From: Epiperipatus broadwayi
Taxonomy: Eukaryota; Onychophora; Udeonychophora; Euonychophora; Peripatidae
Assembly (NCBI GenBank): GCA_028023455.1
Contig: JAQFVV010006199.1
Coordinates: forward strand, 5,534,972 to 5,598,971
Length of the DNA: 64,000 nt
Direction: 5' to 3'
Shown here: one piece after another, positions 46,190-58,115 of the stretch
Position numbering within the stretch: position 1 is the first letter of the stretch
Layout: the number at the start of each line of letters is the position of its first letter
Translations under genes and position numbers: made by a program
Notes under the pieces: generated by a model
Database searches by the model: none
What the model was told of the DNA's origin: nothing
Seen by the model: only the letters and a program-made list of their open reading frames with translations

Positions 46190-47075
46190 TACAAAGAATA
46201 AGAATTAGACTGGAAAATAATGACACTGATGAAATGAATATAGAAAAAGTAGTTAGACAAAAATGCTGTATGACACCTGTGCTTTTAAAAGTATTTATTT
46301 AGAATCCAGTTAAATAAATATTTGGAATGTGAAGGAACAAATATTGATGGTGGTATAATAAGATTTGTAAATTATATGGCACTTATAGCTGAGAATGAAA
46401 AAGCTTCAGAATATGTTGAATAAATTGGTGGAAGGATGTATGGAATATATAATAAAGTTTAATGTCAAGAAGGCCAAGGATTTATGGATAGGGAGAAATA
46501 CAAAAAAATTACAAGATGGAATTCATAATAATATAGTTCAACAGGTAAATGGATTTAGATATTTGAGGAGTTGGTTGACTGAAGATGGAAGAAGTGAAAA
46601 TGAAGTTTAAAGAAGAATAGCATTGTCAAAAAAAGCATTTATTAAGAGAAAGAAAATATTTTGTGGTTCTTTGAAAAAAAAAAAAATTAAATGCTATGGG
46701 TGGAGTGTATTTTTGTATGGTTGTGAAACATGGACAATGAGAAATTAGATGGATGAATAAAATGATAAAGTTTTGGGAAGAATAAATGAGAAAAAAAAGA
46801 TGGATTGAAGAATTTAGTAATAGAAAGAGATACTACATTGGGCATATATTAAGAAGGAAGAATTGTTTAATGAAAGATGTTTTGGAGGGAATAGCAAATG
46901 ATGACAAGAAAAGAGTATCAAAAAGATTGCTCTTTCTGGATGGTATAAAAGATGGAAAGAGATATATGGAATTGAAGATCTGGACAATGGAAATATCAGA
47001 TTGGAGAAATGTATGAACTTGTGTAATGTGACTTCTCTCTGGATTTGATTACAGGACAGAATACTGTTGATGATG
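46190..47075 (+). pseudogene. LINE reverse transcriptase relic of a second lineage
   Basis: In order on the plus strand: RIRLENNDTDEMNIEK followed by a decayed RQ.C..TP.LLKV (the KGVRQGC.LSP region), a G..I...RFVNYMALIAE block (RFADDTVLIAE in intact elements), then FNVKKAKD, VNGFRYLRSWLTEDGRSENEV, FLYGCETWTM, YYIGHILRRK and a C-terminal GIKDGKRYMELKIW. The catalytic DD is replaced (NYMAL) and several stops occur. The domain order and the FRYLGSW / YIGHILRR signatures separate it from the other RTE-like copies (YGSETWTL, LKWSWAGHI). The 3' end carries a short TGATGATGA-type tail near 47068. Confidence 0.8.
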
Positions 47076-50000
47076 AGTCAATATATGACCATATTTTATA
47101 AATAATTTTATTATCTTTAATTGTACAAATGTATTGTTTGTTTTTTTTTGCTTACAAAACAATAAAGACATTTCATTTCTAAAACAATTAAATTTTTTAA
47201 AGTTATCTATAGCCTTTTGTAGTTTGTATAGTTTGCAAATACTGGGGAGTTTGAGAAAAGTCAATCTACATAGGGTATATCATTTCATTAAATAGTAACA
47301 TTAAAAGCTCTTAAATCAAAATATTACTAAAGTGAATGATACTATCACTGTTATAGATTACATAGATTATTGAAATATATAAAATTCATACAATTCACAT
47401 AACTTTTATATATTGCATATATAAAACATTGCTGCATAATATATAACTAGAATAGTTTAAATTGAAATCTGAAATATGTCAAAATCTTACCATAAATTTT
47501 TCATAAGCACTCTTTTACTGCTTTAAATTAATTATTGTTACAATCCTAAAATTATTTAATAACACCTGAAATAGACTGGCACATCTTAAATCGAATAAAC
47601 ATTCAAATAGGAAGTTCTTTATGAACTATTATTTAACTCTGTTCAAGAATAGAAATAACCAATTTTTCCGTGCTTCATAATATTTTTTATTTAGTAAATA
47701 TATATTTCCTACTTATATTTATATTAAAAAATCAATACCCCTATTTTATATAAATGAAGTAAAAGTAATGATCGAACATTAATATCTTTAAATATATATT
47801 GAAAGAAAGTTTAATTACTGCCCTCTATTGGTATTATATTAAAACGTTTTAAAAATTTCTTCATTAATATATATCTTGAGAAGTTATAATCATCTTTTTA
47901 CATAAAATATAATAAATTTTCGATAAAAAATGAAACAATAATTTTATTTATTACAGTTATAATTAGTATTAATTACAGAATAAATAGGATAAACAAATTA
48001 AAAGCAATCTCATTCTACCACCTTCAATGATCTTGGCTTACTAACGATTTATTTGTTGTGATTTCACGCAGATAAATAAATACGCATACATAATAAAATC
48101 AAACACTTTTTTAGAAATGGAAATTATTAAAATTTGTATATTAATTTTATTTATATGCAAATAATAATTTAAATAAAATGTTATAACTAATTGTATTATT
48201 TTGAGTGATAGTGGTTAAGTACTATTCTAAAAAAAACTTTATCATTATGTACTTGGCTCGCTACTAATATTTATTATACAGGGAGGCTTCGTTAGTTACT
48301 TATTTATTATTTGTATCTTCATAAGTCAATGGTAAATAATTAAGCGATACAGGTCATAAACAACAACAGCAACAAAAATTTGGCAAAGACAAAGCATTTA
48401 AAAGTTCATGAGTGTGTGAATGAGGGAGAAAGAAAAGGAATCAGAGAAAGAAATTTTGGAAAATAGCTTTATACTTTGCTCACCAAATAAATTTTTAAAT
48501 AAATTTTTTAAAAGATATGATTACCTTTTTTTTTTCTTTTTATAAGAAAGCTTGAGAAGATAATCTGTCTGATTTATTGCTGAAAAAATGATACCTATTC
48601 TAATATGATTAAGATAATGGTATAAATCTGCAATATGTCAAAACATAGCAGCACCATAGATGATTAAAAAATTATCAGTGAACTCTATTGAGATATTAAA
48701 AAACTATATTAGTTCCATAGCAATCAATATTTCCTAAAAAAAATATTTAATAGACTCCAAGGTCAGGTCCATGAATACTAATCAAATGATAAGTGCAACA
48801 ACAAGAAATTTTTTGATTGCCATTTTAATCTTTGTTAATTTCACACATATTTTGAAAATCAGGTTAAACAATTTTAAAAATAAGTTCTTAGCACATTTTT
48901 TGATTAATGATAATACATTGATGAATTAACAGAAGGAATTTAGTTCCGTCATAGCATTCAATTCATTGGTCTTTATCTGGATCTTAATTTTTTACATGAC
49001 AGCATTCTGATTTTGATTGCAAGAGATAAGCATTTATGTATTTACTGATAATATACTCTATGATTATATTAAATAGGATATACCATAAAGCATAGAAAAT
49101 CATTAGCATTAGCAGTGAAATTTATTATTTTAATTTTTGCTTTCAAACGACATCACATAGATAAGCGACCCTTGATCTTTTCCAATTAAAATTCTACTAT
49201 TTTTTGTCATATCTGTAATATTTGGGAATAAGGAAATCTTAGATAAAAAAAACCCGATAGTAATTCATTTCTCTTCCAGAGAAAATAAATATTAATTTTT
49301 TAATTTATCTATTTAATTAGCATATACAAGCAGAAAAAATTTAATTAATTCTGAATTTTTAGTATTAATGTAATAACATAATTAAGCTTATACAATATTC
49401 AACAAAATCATAAAGCAGTTAAAGATTCTTTGTTCTTTATTAATGTTTTCTGATTAGTTTCTATAATAACGTTTAATGGTTTTGAATTATTTTCTTTTGC
49501 ACAAACAGTGTTTAAATTAATCTCTTCTGTTTTTTTTTTTTTTAGTATTATTAATATAAACCAAACTTTTATAACTAGATACCATTATAATTTTTTTTTA
49601 TAATAAACATAAAGTGATAAGCAAGAAATTATTATATATATATATATTTACCAGTAGTAAGAAATAATAAAGGAGAATATATTATCCATCTGATTAACTA
49701 ACTGTAAGGATTTTTAACAACTATTTATTTACTCCCTAGGTAGGACTCTAGATATCTGTTTACTGACTAATAGTTGGATGGTTAATGAAAATTATTATGA
49801 ATAAGTTGCATGGAAGAAAGATTCTAAGTTTACCTGAAAAAATTTATAATCTGGTCTGGATAAGTACTTCAGTACATGTTTATGAGCAGATATCATAACC
49901 ATTAGATTATAAAATTATTGAACTTAACTATAATTACTGAATATGACTGCTGCAGTTTTGTATTTTGGTTAAACTCATTATTTCCACATTAATTTTTAAG

Positions 50001-50080
50001 ATTTTAATTTTTTTAAATCATATAATCTTTAATTGAAAATCATATATATATATATACCCTAATTCTCCATCTGAAGGCAG
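47076..50080. other. 3 kb AT-rich region without recognised content
   Basis: No gene. Contains T-runs (about 48530 and 49532) and short TA runs (49634, 50044). The frame at 47049-47264 (minus) is chance-like. Confidence 0.45.
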
Positions 50081-50280
50081 GTAGAATATTTGGTTGTATT
50101 CTCATCCTTGGTGTTCACCTTAAGATGGCGTTGATGCTAATCAAAAACATATACATATAATGTTTCCGGGCTGGACCTAAATGATCGATTTGATCTAAAA
50201 AGATCTGATTTCTTAGATTTGTAATAAAATATTGTACTAACTAATACTATTATATGATGTTAGTTTTTTTCATTTTTGTA

Positions 50281-50800
50281 AACGTTTATTAGTATTATCT
50301 TGTTTTTGAGTTTGTGTATGTGTGTCTTTAAAGTTACAGTGTTTTTCTAATTTTTTTTTTGACTTTACGTGTGTCTTTTTAAAGTTACGGTCTTTTTTTT
50401 TTTTTTTTTGCAAGAGTAAATCAATAATTTTATTCAAAAGCAAGACATAATAAGTAAATGTTTATTAATCTTATCTTGTTTTTGAGTTTGTATGTGTATC
50501 TTTAAAGTTATGGGGCTTTTTCGAATTTTTTTTTTTTTTTTGACTTTAGGTGTGTCTTTTTAAAGTTACGGTATTTTTTTTGCAAGAGTAAATCAATAAT
50601 TTGATTCAAAAGCAAGGTGTAATAAGTCTATGTTTATTAATCTTAGATTGTTTTTGAGTTTGTGTGTGTCTTTAAAGTTACAGGGCTTTTTCTCATTTTT
50701 TTTGGACTTTATGTGTGTCTTTTTTTTTAAAGTTACGGTATTTTTGGTCAAGAGAAAAACAATCATTTTATTAAAAAAGCAAGATGTAATTCTAAATCTA
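50281..50800 (+). repeat. Tandem array, 3 units of about 170-178 bp
   Basis: Units start near 50281, 50459 and 50629. Each has 'gtttatta.t.tta', 'tgtttttgagtttg', 'tctttaaagtta', a T-run, 'gacttta.gtgtgtctttt', 'aaagttacgg', a second T-run, 'caagag' and 'aaaagcaag'. Non-coding; T-run lengths vary between units. Confidence 0.85.
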
Positions 50801-50869
50801 TCAAAAGTAACATAATTTATATACTACAATTTAAAATTGATACCCGACTACTATTAGTAAGCACCTTCA

Positions 50870-51365
50870 TTAAAAGACTCGATTAAAAAATGATACCAGA
50901 CTAATTTCCGTTTTCTTTTTTTTGGGGGGGCAGTAATGAATCAGAAAGTGGGTTGTTTTTGTTAAGTCTGTCTATATAAAAGGGTACTATTATTGAAATA
51001 CTAAATTTAAAAATGATAGCCAACTAATTTGCATTTCTTTTGACAGTAATTAATCAGAAAGTGGGTTTCTTTTTTTTTTTTTTTTGGTAAATCTTGTGTA
51101 TATATAAAAACAAACAAACCATAATTCAAAGACTCCATTGAAAAAAATCAAACACCGTTGAATTTGCTTTTTTTTTAAAGACAGTAATTAATCAGGAACT
51201 GGGTTGTTTTTGTTAGTGTGTAGATATAAAAACTAATCTTATTTTGAAATAATAAATGTAACAAAACAAAAAAAAAAAAAATACCCGACTAATTTTATTT
51301 TTCAGACAAGTAATTCCTAATAATTAGACAGTGGGTTGTTTTTGTTTGTGTGCATATATATATAG
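50870..51365 (+). repeat. Tandem array, 4 units of about 120-125 bp
   Basis: Each unit carries 'gactaattt' or a close variant, a T/G-run, 'agtaatt.atcagaaagtggg', 'ttgtttttgtt' and a TA-rich spacer. The unit is different from the neighbouring 170-bp array. Confidence 0.8.
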
Positions 51366-51968
51366 CAAAAGTAACTGGTCACAGACGAATTCTCGCGAAA
51401 ATGGTACTTTTCGCATGATCCTTTATTTTTTTCCCTTTTGCACCCTTAAAAGCAATTTTTGAGGGTTACCCCTTCATAATGGAATCTTCAGGACATTATT
51501 ACTAAACTTACAACAGTAAAGTAAGTTACAACACATTAAAAAAAAATAGACGTCTTATCAAATTTAAAAAAACTACGACTGCTTCAAATACACACACTCT
51601 CACCCAAAACTACAGAGAAAATAGATATTCTACTATTATGAGAAAATGATGAACAAAATCAACTACTATGGCAGCTGATCAAGGCATTTCTTTCTCTTTG
51701 CTTTTAGCATAGAAAAAAAAGCCATAACTGGCAGCCGTCAGGAACTCTTTCTGTGTTTTATCATAGAAAGAAGTCTCTTTGTGTTGGCTTCTGTCGCCGC
51801 CTCCTTCATCCAACATAACATGAGGACTTTTCTGCATTTATAATGTAGAAAAATTTCTCTTTGGTTGGGTGAAGGCCGGTAAAACGGTATATGTCTAGGA
51901 ATTTACCTAGAAGTAGCGACATCTTAAGGCGAACACCAAGGATGAAAAAACAACCGAACATTTTATAC

Positions 51969-52928
51969 TAGTTAACCATTAATTGTGGCAATTTGACTTT
52001 AACATAGAACTGTATATTTCCAAAATCAATAACACAAAACTGCTTCATCTGAAGATTCAATGATGATTTAAGATTCTCCTTTGTAAATACATCAAGTGTG
52101 TATATATATACAAAATAAAATGTATGAATATATATTAAAACATAGCTAAATTTTTGATTCATAAATGAACATTGATTTCTTTTATTTCCATGTGTATATA
52201 TATAATCATAATGTATCTTAGCGTTTAGTAGTAAGTCAGAGGCACAATGAAGTGATACATTAAATTTATTTTCTATTATCTGAGGCTCTAGGAAATAAAA
52301 AAAAATTAAATAGATAGTAATTACATTTCATTATAATTCAAGTAAAATCAATTAGTTGAAAGCAAATCTAATTTATTATTATCCATTCTTTTATAGTAAC
52401 TATTAGCTCTGTTTTAAAATTATGCTCAAAGCAATGATGACACTTTTAAAATCAATTTTCACTACAACATTACAATAAATAATCGAAAAGATATTGACGG
52501 AAATTATAAGATAATTGATTTTAAATTATTTTGACTATAATATAAATCGTCAGATTGAAAATGCTCATATATATATAGTATTTAGTTTTATTTTATTAAT
52601 ACGTAAAAGTATAATTTACATTTATACAAAGATATACATGAAGATTTATAAAAAAATATCACATTTTGATATTATTATAAACAAAAATAATTTAGACGTT
52701 ACGTACACGAAATACAATATTGAGTTACATGAAAAATACTTCAGTGAAAATCCAACAAAAGAATATAAAAACAAAATCGCAAAATTACAGCAGTCGTCAA
52801 TTTATATATATAAAAGAAGAGAGGGGGAAGCGATTAAAGAATTAGTTATAATTTACACATTTTATGTAAAAAAAAGTTACATAAATATTTTTAATACATT
52901 GTACAGGCTTAAACCTGCATTTATATAT
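51969..52928. other. AT-rich region containing one 140-codon open frame
   Basis: The only notable content is the open frame at 52515-52937, described separately. The rest is simple AT-rich DNA. Confidence 0.4.
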
Positions 52929-52937
52929 GTAATATAG
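52515..52937 (+). CDS. Hypothetical 140-residue open frame, probably not a gene
   Basis: This is the longest open frame in the window that is not a microsatellite translation. It starts MILNYFDYN and has a hydrophobic stretch around residues 20-35. A more charged middle (VTYTKYNIELHEKYF, KEYKNKIAKLQQ) follows, and it ends inside the left terminus of the family A element. No family is recognised. Its codons are dominated by ATA/TAT/AAA as expected of non-coding DNA here. It could be a scrap of an old mobile-element frame. Confidence 0.15.
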   Translation: MILNYFDYNINRQIENAHIYIVFSFILLIRKSIIYIYTKIYMKIYKKISHFDIIINKNNLDVTYTKYNIELHEKYFSENPTKEYKNKIAKLQQSSIYIYKRREGEAIKELVIIYTFYVKKSYINIFNTLYRLKPAFIYVI

Positions 52938-53655
52938 GCGGGATTCGAACTCAGACTTTCACACGACCCACTACTCTCAGTGCTATCTCATATTGCTGAC
53001 CCACCTGATCATGCACATGTTGAAAAGATAAATAATCACCAATATACGTATTTCATGCTAAACCAGCAATCATCAGTTGGTCTAGATTACTATCCTCACA
53101 CACATATAATCAGTGCTCAGCTTTATATTAAGATAGCCAATCTTCATACTTTAATGGACAGGCTTCAAACTATTCCAACTCACAACTCTTCAGCCTTCCA
53201 TTTTATTAAAAATCTGATGATGGAATGTTCAAAGCCCTTATTAGTGCCAAGATTGTCATCCTTCACAAAAGGATGGGCAGGTCTGCCCATCCTTCACATA
53301 TGTATGTATAAATGGATTATTCTCCTGTACATGAGGGGTCAGAATGACTAATATGTCAACATGGGTAGAATGACAACCTTGGCACTAACAAGGGCTTTGA
53401 ATGTTTCATCATCAGATTTTCAATGAAATGGAAGGCTGAAGAGTTGTGAGTTGGAGTAGTTTGAAGCCTGTCCATTAAAGTATGAAGATTGGCTAGCTTA
53501 AGAAGTACACGATATATATAATGATGAGGATAGTAATCTAGACAGTGATGATTGGCTAATGAAATATGTATATTGGTGATTATTTATCTTTTCAACATGT
53601 GTGTGATCAGGTGGGTCAGCAATATGAGATGGCACTGAGAGTAGTGGGTCATATA
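52929..53655. repeat. Fold-back family A, palindromic copy (arms about 290 bp)
   Basis: Left arm (about 52966-53252) and right arm (about 53363-53652) are strongly similar inverted copies (for example CTTTAATGGACAGGCTTCAA and its complement, and 'tatgagatggcactgagagtagtgggtc'). The left arm continues outward into GGGATTCGAACTCAGACTTTC, the family terminal motif; the right arm lacks it. The centre contains a perfect small palindrome AAGGATGGGCAG-GT-CTGCCCATCCTT (53269-53294). The open frame at 52980-53351 is a by-product. Arm identity is much higher than identity to the 32.8 kb copy, suggesting a younger inverted duplication or arm-to-arm conversion. Confidence 0.85.
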
Positions 53656-54315
53656 AATATTTTTAATAAATGACTTAGACAAATTAAATTAAACAGGTTA
53701 TTGGTTGACTTCTAATTGATTACCAAAGTGGATAATCTATTAAAGATTTGCTTTATTTATATTTAATTGTGGTAAATATTATTGTACTAAGCACTTCAAC
53801 CAGCAGTGAAGAATTATTCTACAGATATTATTTTAATCCTTCTGTATTTAATTAATTGTTTCTCATATCGATTCTGAGTTCCAGTTAGCCTAATGAATAG
53901 ACATTGAGAACGAAGACCACACACTCTAAGCTATAACATATTTATTAATAGCAAGGATATAACAAATGTATATGATTGCATCACTATAATTATAAATTAG
54001 ATGTTTAGAATATTTATGTTATCAGATATGTATTTTTTCTTTAATTAAACAATAATTCTATTTATTATGTTTTCTTTATTGTCCATAAATATTAATGACA
54101 CTATTATTCAATGAATTGTGGACTTTGAAATGTGTGACAAATACTCTGGGCTAATTCATGTTTTAACTTAAATGTCATATTTAACTTATTAATGGAAAAT
54201 CACATTCCCCTCTCAAAAATAGGTAACAATAATTCATTTCAAAATCTCAAAATAAAAGAAAAAATAACATTATGTCTATAATATTGAAATACAAGTAAAA
54301 TACTTAACCTGGATG
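53656..54315. other. AT-rich spacer
   Basis: Lies between two family A members; no gene or other repeat recognised. Confidence 0.45.
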
Positions 54316-54476
54316 TAATTAAAGGGGATTTGACCCCAGACTAGATCAGCATGAAATATTAATGCTGGAGATCATTTATCTTTTTCATATGTATGCGGTC
54401 ATGTATATCAGTTATATAGAAAGAGTGAATAGCTGTAGAGAGCTTGAAAGTCTGGGTTCAAATCCTCTTTAATTAT
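54316..54476. mobile_element. 161-bp mini-element of fold-back family A with both termini
   Basis: 27-bp terminal inverted repeats match at 25 of 27 positions: left TAATTAAAGGGGATTTGACC continuing CCAGACT, right the inverse with GGTTCAAATCC. The interior is the family A segment around 'catgaaatatt..gctgg', inverted relative to the 32.8 kb copy and with most of the arm deleted. If the outermost TA is counted as target, the element is TA-flanked on both sides, as in Tc1/mariner-class elements. The terminal motif GGTTCAAATCC also looks like a tRNA B-box. Confidence 0.8.
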
Positions 54477-54919
54477 ATCTATAAATGAATGAATAATTAA
54501 TTGTAAAATGAAAAGTTATATGCACTTTAAATTTCTTTTTTTTATATGTAAATATATTTTTGATTTGGCACACAGCAACATAGTTGTGTGTGTGCATATA
54601 TATAAAGTAAAGAAAAAGTAGAAATAGATACAGATGTACATATTTTCTACATTTCCAGGAATAAAAATAATAAGTAAAGGGTTAAATAACTCCGAATTTA
54701 AAACAGAAGTATATTATAAATTAAAACATTTATAAAAGTCTAAATAAATTATTATTATTATTATGATTTTGAAATTTAAAAAACAAGCATGTTTTTGATA
54801 ATTGTAAAAATATCTATCTTTAAAAATCTGTTAATGCTTGTATACATGATCTATGTAAATATTCTGTTATCTATTTTGAAATTTTTTTAATTAGTTAAAC
54901 TGATAAAATTTCCAAAATA
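54477..54919. other. AT-rich spacer
   Basis: No recognised content. Confidence 0.45.
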
Positions 54920-55557
54920 TACTTTTTAATGAAAAGTGCTTTTGGAAGAATTAGAGCACCTCAAAAGTAAAAAAGAGTAGACCGTTTGAAAACAGTCTGC
55001 AATATTTTATCACCTCAAAAATCCAAGACTATAAAAGGTTTGGGGAAAAAATATTTTAGTTTGGATAGCAGTTTTTGAAAAATTTAGTCTGGTTTTAATA
55101 TTTTGAGAAGCAATGGCTAAATAGGCCAGCTGCAAAGTTTGGATAGTAATTTTTTGAAGACAGTTCTTATCCTAATATTGTTATGAGGCAGTTGGCTAGC
55201 AGAGTTAGTGTAAAGAATTATAAAAAAGTTCCGATGAAGATGTAGCTAAAGTCAAGCCAGTAAATCCAGTAGTGAGAAATGTATTAGTCCTATATACTGG
55301 AGTTTTGATTCACTTGAAGACTGGATCAACTTGAAATGGATCAATTAGCCTGTAAAAATGTTCTAGAAGATAGTTTGTTGGCCTGAAGCTCATCATGTCT
55401 TAGACAAAAGGGAGAATGCCAATATACCTGAATTATACTTGCCAGATTCTGACAATTACCTGGACTGGTCTCTATCAAGAGAAACCATCAGTAACCAAAG
55501 AAGTAATTATACATATGCTGATGTATCTAGAGGCAGAGAAGCATAGATAAATATATA
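54920..55557 (+). pseudogene. Possible decayed coding fragment, family unknown
   Basis: Less AT-rich than its surroundings, with protein-like stretches on the plus strand: near 54950-55060 a basic segment (KRVDRLKTVCNILSPQKSK), and near 55275-55550 a segment including YWSFDSLEDWINL and ending PDSDNYLDWSLSRET..YADVSRGREA before a stop at about 55547. Stops and at least one frame change separate the pieces, and an alternative frame is also fairly open. No family recognised. It could be a processed pseudogene, a decayed exon or mobile-element sequence. Confidence 0.3.
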
Positions 55558-56225
55558 TATAGCTGGAGAGTTAGTTTAAAATCATTAAAATGACTTTTAA
55601 AATTATAACTTAATAACCTAAAGTAAAACAAATCAATAATTTGCTTAAGTTAAATGTCTAAAAGAAAGGAGCAGTCCACAGATAATTTTATATCTATTAT
55701 TGAAGAAATTGTTTTAATATTTCTTAAAAAGTCATTTTTTTAAACCTATATTTTTAAATTTAAAAAACCTTATAATTAAAAGTCAACATGATGATAATAT
55801 CTATATACTGAAAGAATTATCTAAAATTTATGTTTTTTTTTTAAAAAAAAAAACAGATTTCAAAAATCTTTTAGATTAAAAAAGAAAATAAAGACATTTT
55901 AAATTTAAAATCCCATCAACAATTAATCAATCAAAACAATTACCTGAAACGAAAAAAAATGACTATTTTTTTTATGAAAAAGGAAACTTTTTATGAAAGT
56001 GTTTATAATTAATTTATATCATCTATAGTTTTATTTATACACATTACATGTGTGCATTTATATAAAAAATATATTTTAATAACTCTTATTATTGTATCAA
56101 ACTAAAATATGTAAACATTAGTATGTGCATAAATGGTTAAACACACTCTTGTGCTATAAAAAGGAAAATGAGTTTTTGCTATTATCAAATATGATAGAAA
56201 ATGAAATTTGTTTATATAATTAATC
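55558..56225. other. AT-rich spacer
   Basis: No gene. Includes a T11-A11-type palindrome near 55833-55854. Confidence 0.45.
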
Positions 56226-56229
56226 AATT

Positions 56230-56725
56230 ATTGTACCACACATATGTGCACAGATTGTATATATGTGTTTTGAGTAAACCTGTTAGAACATATATGTAAA
56301 CCCATATATTTTATATCATTTAAAAGTGACAACTAAACATTTTTATTTTGTAACAAGTCAAATATGTTCAGAAATTACATGCACACACATGTAAGTGTGC
56401 ATATATGTCAATAGTATTGCAAATATCAATGTGTATCAGAGAGACACTTATATGTAAAATTTTAATTATTTATTTTATTATTAAATGTCACTTCAAATAT
56501 GTTCAGTCACATGTCTGTGTGCTGACTGTTTTAAGTAAATAAAATGGAACATATATGTAAATTCAATGTAATAACTTGAATTTTGTAGATCACATATATG
56601 TAAACCACCATATAGTAACTTAAATTTTGTATATTAATAATGTAAATCATAATGTAATAACTTGAGCTTGTATATTAATCATGCAAATCACAAATGTGAT
56701 AGTTTTTATCTTGTGTTCTTTTGAG
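56230..56725 (+). repeat. Degenerate minisatellite, about 42-48-bp units in its second half
   Basis: 'catatatgtaaa' recurs near 56289, 56552 and 56595. From 56549 four units repeat 'atgtaaat.a..atgtaataacttgaattttgtatattaat' with decay. 'caaatatgttcag' occurs twice (56367, 56497), so a longer-period duplication overlaps the short one. Non-coding. Confidence 0.65.
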
Positions 56726-58114
56726 CTAGATTCATGCAATAATGGCTGAATATATAAATGGAGATCTATTTAGGCTTTAGGGGTAGCCAGTATGACATTG
56801 TCCTGGCTTGGCATGAGGATTATATTCTTCAAAGCCCCTGTACTACATTTTATTTTATTTTAGTCTTAGAAGTAAAGTTTATAGTTGGCCAGTGTATTAA
56901 TGGCACTAAGTGATCAAAGCATTGATGATGATAAGCATGTTTTTAATATCCCAGCATTATTGTTTAGTTTTTCTAGTTATGTACTCTAATGGATGAGCAC
57001 TTAGTTGATGCATCCAAGTTATGTTTAAATAATTGACCAAGCTGGCAAAGGTCCAATAGTTAGCCTGGTCTATGGAAGACCCATTTCAAATCCACTTACC
57101 AGATTGACTGTTGATTTATTATTTTGGTTATTCAAATCCAGTCACAAGATTGACTGTTGATTTATTTTATTGTTGATCATTCATGATAATAAATGGTTAT
57201 TTACTTATGAGTATTACTTACTTTTACTTGATAATGCTGGTTGAGTTATAATTATATGTGTAGTTGCTCTTCTGAGTTAGTTGCCTGATGCCTCAGAGAG
57301 ATCTTTTGATCTCATGCTCTCTTAATATATATTTTGATTTATTAAACATTACTTTAATAATTAATTTGATATTTCATTTTAAATTGACTAGGAGTGATGA
57401 TGATTTACCATCACCCCAGGTACATTTCTTTGATAAATTTAAATTAGTTGGAATTTAACAGGGGTTGATTAAGCATTTATACCATCTCCCCCAGTTCATT
57501 CCATCTTCAGCCCTTCCCCATCTTATTACAGTATCAGTTTTCTCCACAATAGAAATAAGGAACTGTATATACTGAAAATCATATCATTACTAATCTATAA
57601 ATAAATTATTGTTTATTATTATTCATTTAAGTATTGTGAGATTTTAATTATCTTTATATGATAAATTGTCAGATAAAAATGACAAGTGCATGGTTTATTT
57701 TATGTGATTCATGATTTGGCCAGATATTATAAATCATATACTGGTCAGATTAATATAAAGATTAAAATTTTATGAAGAAAATATTAAATCACAATAGTAT
57801 AGAAACAAGGTATACATCTGGACCATTTTCTGATAGTATTTATCAGATGTTGGTCAGATTGTGATGAAGTTCGTGAATTGAACACTGAAGCATCTAGATA
57901 TTTTTTTAAATAGGGTCTAAAACAAAAACAATAAACTTTTAAAAACTCTAGCATTCAATAGGTAACAAACCTGATCAATAGTGCCTTCTTTTTCACTGTT
58001 CTTATATGAAGGAAGGAGAGTGTTATCATTTATATAAAATTAAGAAATATAGAATAATGTACATGTATTTTTAATTATACTATATTTTGAAAGTACACAG
58101 TGCATACAGTAGAG
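56726..58114. other. Mixed spacer, partly GC-richer
   Basis: 56740-57540 is somewhat GC-richer, with 'ggggtagccagtatgacattgtcctggc' and 'ccagttcattccatcttcagcccttcccc'. It contains a 27-bp-period duplication at about 57104-57165 ('agattgactgttgatttatt' twice). No consistent reading frame or second copy was found; it may be an old repeat or a decayed gene region. Confidence 0.4.

Positions 58115-58115
<1 letters not shown>

Larger units (their letters stand above)
50081..51968. mobile_element. Inverted-terminal-repeat element with internal tandem arrays (1.89 kb)
   Basis: The left end (50081-50135) and right end (51910-51968, inverted) share TCATCCTTGGTGTTC.CCTT then AAGATG, with similarity extending outward through 'ggttgt' to 'gta.aa'. 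Inside are two tandem arrays: three units of about 170 bp (50281-50800) and four of about 120-125 bp (50870-51365). A GC-richer right section follows, with a GCGAAAA-TGGTAC-TTTTCGC hairpin (51393-51412). No transposase frame. A target duplication was not found. The architecture parallels the 2.8-4.6 kb element although the sequences differ. Confidence 0.75.

Noticed and set aside
52980-53351. 123-codon open frame
   Set aside because: Derived from the left arm and centre of the family A palindrome; the homologous 32.8 kb repeat does not keep the frame.
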